From: UBA4742 sp963785815
GTDB taxonomy: Bacteria > Actinomycetota > Acidimicrobiia > Acidimicrobiales > Acidimicrobilacustridaceae
Reading direction: 5' to 3'
DNA: 64,000 nt
Assembly (NCBI GenBank): GCA_963785815.1
Contig: CAWAWN010000002.1
Coordinates: 62,001 to 126,000 of the forward strand
The notes below the pieces were generated by a model that ran no database searches, was not told where the DNA came from, and saw only the letters and a list, made by a program, of their open reading frames with translations. Made by a program: the position numbers and the translations under genes. Below, in pieces: positions 59,183 to 64,000 of this stretch. The stretch's first letter is position 1, and the number at the start of each line of letters is the position of its first letter.

Positions 59183-60366
59183 CAGCGATCGAGGCTCGAG
59201 CTGGCGACCTCCACCGCGTCCGCGCCCGCGTCCGGTCTCGGTGCCGGCGGCGCGGGCGTCGAGGCCGCGCCGTCAGGCCTCCGGTTGCGGCGACGGCGCC
59301 GACGGCGCCAGATGCCCCACCCGACCACGAGGGCCACGATGAGCACCAGCACCCAGGGGATGGCCCACACGCTCGAGCTGGCGCTCGCGGTCGGCGGCGG
59401 GGGACGCAGCGCCCCCTGCTTCGAGTACGGGTGCACGGTCACCACCGACGAGACCCGCACCACCGGCAGCACGCCGGTCAGGTGCAGCCGGCCGCTGACG
59501 CTCCCACCGGGCAGCAGCTCGGGGACGTCGGCCGGCGCGTGGCGTTGCAGCACCCAACCGAACGGGCCCTCCACCTCCACCTGCTGGTGGCCCGCCAGGC
59601 GGACGTTGCCCTCGTTCACCACCCGGTAGCTGATGTCGAGCGAACCGCCTCCCACTGACAGCGCCGAATGGTGGTAGTGGCTCTGGATCCCGACGATGGC
59701 CAGGTGCGGGTGCAGCGGACCGGCCACCCGCACGTACAACGGCACGCCGACCCGGTGCTCGACGGCCACCCGCTGCCCGGTCGCCGTGGTGGTCGAGCCT
59801 CGGATGGCGGCCAGGATGCCGGCAGCATGGTCCCCCGGCGACGCGCCCTTGGGGACGATGACCACGAAGGGCACCACCACCGCGCTGCTGGCCGGCACCA
59901 CCACCGCCGCCTGCTCGAGCTTGATCCACGACCCGGCGTCGGTGGGCCGCTGGTCGAAGCGCTTGAGGTCGAGCTGGCCTTCGGCGGTGTCCAGCGCGTC
60001 GTTGGCGTAGAGCTGGAAGGCGGTGGCGTGATCGGCGTAGTTGAACAGCGTGACCCGGTCGGCCGCCTGCCCACCGGGCGCCAGGTGGAACGAGTAGTCC
60101 GTGCGCGAGCCGGGCTGCGTCGGATCGGCCCCGGTGGGGGTCAGCGCGAACAGCTCGGCGGGGGTGGGCTCGGGCTGGGTCGGCTTGGTGGCCGCCACGC
60201 CCCGAGCCCCGGCAGCCAGCGCCACCGCCGCCACCACGATCGACAGGGCGGCCAACACCGCCACCAGGTGCCCCGGGCCACGGGACCCGCGGGGCCGCGG
60301 GCGTCCGAGCCGGCGAGCGCGCCGCCGCGGTGCGGACGTCCGGGAGGGCGGACGGAGGGAGGTCAT
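59182..60366 (-). CDS. DUF916-like (WxL-interacting type) membrane protein
   Basis: 394 residues. A signal/anchor lies at about 35-55 (LVAVLAALSIVVAAVALAAG). Two beta-sandwich domains follow: residues 75-200 match the DUF916 pattern (FHLAPGGQAADRVTLFNYAD, then PKGASPGDHAAGILAAI) and residues 210-305 form a second Ig-like domain. A C-terminal TM (VWAIPWVLVLIVALVVGWG) and an Arg-rich tail end the protein. In other Gram-positives such proteins help hold WxL surface proteins. The first of two coupled genes. Confidence 0.8.
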   Translation of the reverse strand: MTSLRPPSRTSAPRRRARRLGRPRPRGSRGPGHLVAVLAALSIVVAAVALAAGARGVAATKPTQPEPTPAELFALTPTGADPTQPGSRTDYSFHLAPGGQAADRVTLFNYADHATAFQLYANDALDTAEGQLDLKRFDQRPTDAGSWIKLEQAAVVVPASSAVVVPFVVIVPKGASPGDHAAGILAAIRGSTTTATGQRVAVEHRVGVPLYVRVAGPLHPHLAIVGIQSHYHHSALSVGGGSLDISYRVVNEGNVRLAGHQQVEVEGPFGWVLQRHAPADVPELLPGGSVSGRLHLTGVLPVVRVSSVVTVHPYSKQGALRPPPPTASASSSVWAIPWVLVLIVALVVGWGIWRRRRRRRNRRPDGAASTPAPPAPRPDAGADAVEVASSSLDR

Positions 60367-60406
60367 GCGCGGGTCCTGATCCTGTCGAGTTGCGAGACGA
60401 GAGCTA

Positions 60407-60523
60407 GGTCCGGGGGACGGACCCCGGGATACGCCGAAGGCTGGGACGGGACACGCCCGTCCCAGCCGAGGCGGGACAACGGTTGCAGATCGGCCGGGAC
60501 CGGAGGAGGGTCCGGTCCCGGCC
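60407..60523 (-). terminator. Three consecutive hairpins between FN3 and DUF916-like genes
   Basis: Perfect stems: GGCCGGGACCGG/CCGGTCCCGGCC (60492-60523, 12 bp), GGCTGGGACGGG/CCCGTCCCAGCC (60439-60467, 12 bp) and GGTCCG/CGGACC (60407-60423). No U-tract follows. They may stop, slow or protect the mRNA. Confidence 0.6.
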
Positions 60524-60545
60524 TACCTGCTGGGATGCCGCGGAA

Positions 60546-62198
60546 CTAGTTGGTCAGCAGCGTGAAGGTGAGGACCGCGGTGTACGCCCCGGAATGGGCG
60601 CTCACCGGGATCTGCACGACCACGGCGCCGTTGATGAGCGAGTCACCCAGGCCGCCGCCGGCGTCGGCGTTGGCCACGGTGTGGGTGGTCGAGTAGCCAC
60701 CGGCCGGGCAGCCGGCGGACACGGCGGTGCCGGCCGCCGTGCTCTGCACGTACGGGGCCAGCGCGCCCTCGCCGGACGCAGCCGGCGAGAAGCCGAAGTT
60801 GCAGGCCGGGAAGGAGTTGGTCCCGCTGGTGAAGGGGGTCAGCGAGGCGTCCACGTGCCAGCCGACATCGGCGTCACGCTGGTCGCGGACCTCGACGTCG
60901 TCGACGTTGCCCGAGGCCTGGTAGAAGCCACCGGTCTGGTAGACGGCCGTCCCGAGGTCGATGTTGCAGTTCTCGGGGTTGGGCGAGCCCAGGTACGGCT
61001 TGTCGGTGTAGGGGCCGTCGGCGTTGCCCGAGCAGGCCTCACCGATCACCAGCGCACCGGCCGGCTTGGTCACCGTGAACGTCTGGGTGACCGAACCGAA
61101 GTTGCTGAGCGGGGTGACCGCCGAGCTCGGAGCCGAGGGGCTGGTACCACCGGCGTAGGTGGCGGTGACCACGAACGTGTAGGGGGTGCCGTTGCCGAGG
61201 CCCGTGAAGGTGCAGGTGAGGGCGGTGATGTTGGTGCAACCGACCGGCGGGGCCACGACCGGGTCGGACGTCACGCTGTAGCCGGTGGGCGAACCCGAGG
61301 CGGCGGACCAGGTGAGGCTCACCTGCGCGTTGCCCGCCGTGGCGTTGGTGATGACCGCCGGGTCGGGCGCCGGGGTGAAGGTCACCGGGGCGGCGGTGCT
61401 GGTGAAGCCCGCCGTGTTGTGGGCCGCCACCGTGTAGGTGTAGGGCGTGAAGTCGGTGAGGCCGGTCACGTGCAGCGAGGTGCCCGTCACCGTCTGGGGA
61501 GCACCGGCCGACGGAGCGGTCTCGGTGACGATGTAGTTGTCGATGGGCGCACCCCCGGTGTTGGCCGGCGCCGTCCAGTTGATCGTGCCCGAGGACTCAC
61601 CGGGCGTGGCGCCCACGGACGGCGCATCCGGCGCACCGGCGAAGGCCAGCGGGAAGCTCACGTAGTCGTTCCCACCGGTCACCGCCAGCGAGACCGTCAG
61701 CTTGCAGGCGTGGGTCGAGTCGCAGGTGATGGTGTGGCTGTTCAGGTCACCGTCGGTGAAGGTGGTCGTACCCACGCCGGCGGCGAAGTCGAGGTCGCCC
61801 GAGGCGTTCGGCGGGGCCGTGCCGACGGTCGGGTGCAGGCTGCCGGCACCCAGCGCCACGTTGGCGCAGTTGCCGCCCTGGGTGGGGGTGTAGTCGTAGA
61901 GGAAGTCGATGGAGTTGGTCGCGTCGCACTCCCGACCCTCGATGCCGAAGATGGGGCTGGTGCCGGCGTCCACGTGGATGTGGATGTTCTCCCCGTCGGT
62001 CAGACCGGTGATGGTCTGGCCCAGGGTGTAGGTGGTGCCACCGGCGGTGGCGGTCACCGTCACCGGCGGGCTGGCCGTCTCCGCCGAGGCGGTCGAGCTC
62101 AGCAGCGGGATGGTGAGCGCAGCCAGCGTCACCAGCGCCGAGAGGACGGCGAGCAGTCGCAACGGCGAGAAGCGACGGCCCGAAGGGCTTCTGGACAT
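60546..62198 (-). CDS. Secreted surface protein: neocarzinostatin-like domain plus fibronectin type III domains
   Basis: 550 residues. A signal peptide (1-39, ending at ASA-ETAS), the shared domain at about 40-195 (GLTDGENIHIHVDAG, YDYTPTQGGNC, ITCDSTHACKLTVSLA), two FN3 domains at about 195-380, and a C-terminal beta-rich domain of 165 residues with Cys (ACSGNADGPY, NPENCNIDL) that I cannot name. The ATG at 62198 has GAGGAGAAC upstream. No wall anchor or TM at the end, so it may be secreted or held by partners. Confidence 0.78.
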   Translation of the reverse strand: MSRSPSGRRFSPLRLLAVLSALVTLAALTIPLLSSTASAETASPPVTVTATAGGTTYTLGQTITGLTDGENIHIHVDAGTSPIFGIEGRECDATNSIDFLYDYTPTQGGNCANVALGAGSLHPTVGTAPPNASGDLDFAAGVGTTTFTDGDLNSHTITCDSTHACKLTVSLAVTGGNDYVSFPLAFAGAPDAPSVGATPGESSGTINWTAPANTGGAPIDNYIVTETAPSAGAPQTVTGTSLHVTGLTDFTPYTYTVAAHNTAGFTSTAAPVTFTPAPDPAVITNATAGNAQVSLTWSAASGSPTGYSVTSDPVVAPPVGCTNITALTCTFTGLGNGTPYTFVVTATYAGGTSPSAPSSAVTPLSNFGSVTQTFTVTKPAGALVIGEACSGNADGPYTDKPYLGSPNPENCNIDLGTAVYQTGGFYQASGNVDDVEVRDQRDADVGWHVDASLTPFTSGTNSFPACNFGFSPAASGEGALAPYVQSTAAGTAVSAGCPAGGYSTTHTVANADAGGGLGDSLINGAVVVQIPVSAHSGAYTAVLTFTLLTN

Positions 62199-62335
62199 GG
62201 GTTGGTTCTCCTCAGCTTTCGGGTGTGGTTTCGTCTTGCGGTCAGGCTCGAGCCGAGCGCAGGCGCGCGGCGCGGAGGTGCGGACGCCGGGTGGCTCGGC
62301 CAGCGGTCGATGTCACCTGACGAGGAGGTTCGCCC

Positions 62336-62398
62336 GCTCCTCTCGGGAGCCCGGCCTCGGCCCCGAGAGGAGCTCGAGGTGGTGGGGCTCCCGAGAGG
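62336..62398 (-). promoter_or_regulatory. Three-arm, mutually exclusive hairpin region
   Basis: Arm A (62336-62352) can pair perfectly with B (62362-62373, 12 bp) or with C (62385-62398, 14 bp), not with both. The layout is that of an attenuator or antiterminator between the PstS-like and FN3 genes. The remainder of the 249-bp gap shows nothing else. Confidence 0.55.
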
Positions 62399-62447
62399 GA
62401 ACGGACCGTGGTTCGCTACGGGTGTCGGTCCGAGGTTCGACCGACGA

Positions 62448-63785
62448 TCAGGCGCCGTAGTTGCGGCAGGTGGAACCGGCCAGGTTGGCGGTGCCACCGC
62501 CCGCCGAGGTCAGGGCCGAGAAGCCAGCGCTGGACAGGATCGCCTTGTACTGGCTGGCACCGCTGCAGAGGCCGCTCTTGGTCCCGGCCGCCACGTTGTT
62601 GAACCCGACCATGGCCTGGGTCTCGGCGAAGTTCGGGTTGGCGGAGTCCAGGATGTACCAGACGTACCGGATGCCCGGATAGACGACGGACCCGCCGTTG
62701 GCGGCGATGTACTCCGAGGTGTAGAGCTCGTTGATCGGCGAGTTCGGGTTGGCCGCGTTCACCGCGTTGGGCTCCCACACACCACTGGTGTTCCACCGCA
62801 GGTAGTTGTCCGCGGGGTGGGTGGGGGCGTCAGCCGGGGTGAGGCCACCGATCTTGACGCCGTTGCGCAGATCGAGGGTGGGGTTCAGGTGGTTGTTGGC
62901 CTGGAAGACCCACTGGCCGACCGAGTAGGGGATGATCGCCGTCTGGTAGCCGGCGGCGTCCAGCTCGTTGCCGGTGTTCTCCTCCAGCGGCTTGCCGCTG
63001 TTGTCCAGCTGGGTGACGATCACAGCCGGGCAGCTCGCAGAGCTCACCAGCGTCGGGTCGTTGCCACCCAACAGGTTGGAGATGAAGAACCCCCGGGTGC
63101 CGGAGCTGGCCTGAGGGAGGTACCGCTGGATCGGATGTCCGGCGATGCCGCCGACCTGGCCCCAGTCGGTGTCGGTGCAGTTGTAGATGGCCTGCAGCTG
63201 GGCGTCGGTCATCGTGGCCGGGGCGTAGATGCTCGGGCTCGCCCAGCTCACCGCGTCCAGCGCGAAGGCGTTGTAGATCAGGTTGGGGCTGCCATCGGAC
63301 ACGGCACCCTTCGGACCCGACGAGGAGCGGCCGATCGAGATGCAGGCGGTGCCGGCACCGGTGTTGGGGTAGTTGCCGGCCTCGGCCGCCACCATGGACG
63401 ACCGACCCTGGCCGGAGCCGTTCGGGGCCTGGAAGTGGGTGGCGTCGCCACCCGACTTGGTCGTGTAGCCGATCGGTCCGGCCGGGTTGCCGGCGCAGTT
63501 GGGCGAAGTCGGGACGGTGTAGGTCAGATCCGGCTGGCCGGCGCCGACCGCGGCGTGCAGGTTGACCGCCGCGTCGGTGGTGCCGTTGGCCGTGTTGTAC
63601 GCGCTCATGGCGGCCGACAGGAGCGGATCGCTCACGTTCTGGATGGTGTCGGAGCCACCCACGACGATCTGCGTGGTCGGGTGCGTGACCGCATGGGCGG
63701 CTGGCGCCACCCCGGCGACCACGGTGCCGAGGGTGCAGAGCGCCGTGGCGGCGATCAGTCCCCGACGGAGGAGGGTTCTCTTCAC
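62448..63785 (-). CDS. PstS-like secreted substrate-binding protein
   Basis: 445 residues. A signal peptide (GLIAATALCTLGTVVAGVAP, cut after AHA) is followed by the ABC-type binding-protein fold: the ligand segment IVVGGSDTIQNVSDPLLSAA and the C-lobe (GTRGFFISNLLGGND). No lipobox Cys is at the start, so it is not a lipoprotein. No pst transporter genes are nearby, so a role in surface assembly or capture is possible. The GTG at 63785 has AAAGGA at a proper distance. Confidence 0.85.
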   Translation of the reverse strand: MKRTLLRRGLIAATALCTLGTVVAGVAPAAHAVTHPTTQIVVGGSDTIQNVSDPLLSAAMSAYNTANGTTDAAVNLHAAVGAGQPDLTYTVPTSPNCAGNPAGPIGYTTKSGGDATHFQAPNGSGQGRSSMVAAEAGNYPNTGAGTACISIGRSSSGPKGAVSDGSPNLIYNAFALDAVSWASPSIYAPATMTDAQLQAIYNCTDTDWGQVGGIAGHPIQRYLPQASSGTRGFFISNLLGGNDPTLVSSASCPAVIVTQLDNSGKPLEENTGNELDAAGYQTAIIPYSVGQWVFQANNHLNPTLDLRNGVKIGGLTPADAPTHPADNYLRWNTSGVWEPNAVNAANPNSPINELYTSEYIAANGGSVVYPGIRYVWYILDSANPNFAETQAMVGFNNVAAGTKSGLCSGASQYKAILSSAGFSALTSAGGGTANLAGSTCRNYGA

Positions 63786-64000
63786 TGTGGCAATGTCCTT
63801 TCACAGGTGGATGCGACGACCGCGGCCACAGGTGCTCCATTCGCCCCGGTCGGGCTCAGTTCTCTCACCCGCGCATGAACGCCCCACCCGCGCCGAGGAA
63901 ACTCCGGATGAAGTGCGAGTCGCCGACAGGCAAACCTTTTTCCGAGCGGGGCGGATCCCGATCCCCTGAACCGAATATCACTCAACAGAGATTGACTCAC
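63786..64000. other. Upstream region of the surface locus
   Basis: 215 bp with the presumed promoter of the PstS-like gene. It is noticeably less GC-rich toward 64000. A 72-residue open frame on the minus strand is judged spurious. I see no operator or RNA element that I can name. Confidence 0.4.

Noticed and set aside
53739..63785. A phosphate uptake (pst) operon, suggested by two PstS-like proteins
   Set aside because: No PstA, PstB or PstC gene is present, and one PstS-like protein is membrane-anchored and fused to another domain.
63782..64000. A 72-residue minus-strand frame at the window end
   Set aside because: It overlaps the start of the PstS-like gene and reads across its promoter region. 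No ribosome site or domain.

Overview
The window is very GC-rich and densely coded on both strands. Gene content points to an actinobacterium, most likely class Acidimicrobiia or a near relative. The supporting genes are a WhiB factor, a class E sortase, an actinobacterial lhr-nei2 pair, a HelD-type RNA polymerase-associated helicase, secreted proteins with the 'PARVLDSR ... DVAGYY' repeat, and haem genes of actinobacterial type. The lineage is inferred from gene content only. I saw no rRNA, tRNA, CRISPR array, prophage or insertion sequence.

Layout. 1-1941: haem/sirohaem genes (hemB, cobA-hemD) on the minus strand. 2001-8328: TetR and WhiB regulators, photolyase, a glutamate-dehydrogenase-like protein, L-2-hydroxyglutarate oxidase, a CDF transporter and an XRE regulator. 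8336-8702: four 92-bp tandem repeats. 8837-18612: phasin-like protein, 1-Cys peroxiredoxin, a large cyclase/STAND/TPR regulator, a MacB-like ABC exporter, a second tandem repeat, an atypical response regulator and a ketosteroid-isomerase-like protein. 18652-28664: NDH-2, nei2-lhr DNA repair genes, a DtxR/MntR regulator and HelD. 28819-36344: patatin, the haem operon hemE-hemH-hemY, an esterase, methionine aminopeptidase and a class E sortase. 36443-41796: monooxygenase, SDR, apolipoprotein N-acyltransferase, a third tandem repeat, a frameshifted ABC-F gene and dtd. 41928-48450: quinone oxidoreductase, a glycosyltransferase-methyltransferase-toroid operon, aquaporin, and a GtrA/methyltransferase pair. 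48490-51259: a sulfide oxidation and sulfur-relay operon (sqr, tusE/dsrC, dsrE, dsbA-like). 51369-52553: a GH1 beta-glucosidase. 52654-63785: a large minus-strand cell-surface locus.

The surface locus is the most unusual part. Four of its proteins share one secreted domain that resembles the neocarzinostatin fold. It also encodes two PstS-like proteins, a DUF916-like membrane protein, a tiny LPxTG protein, fibronectin type III domains, and a sortase-fold protein that has lost His, Cys and Arg of its active site. Its gaps hold strong hairpins, including a three-arm arrangement that can fold in two exclusive ways.

Two genome-scale patterns also stand out. Many genes have a TANNNT hexamer ending 6-8 nt before the start codon and no Shine-Dalgarno sequence, which implies widespread leaderless transcription; I used this to choose starts. 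Non-coding gaps carry three families of dispersed repeats: 89-92-bp MIRU-like tandem units at three loci, a roughly 60-bp imperfect inverted repeat at two loci, and a short GCGGCGGCA hairpin at two loci.
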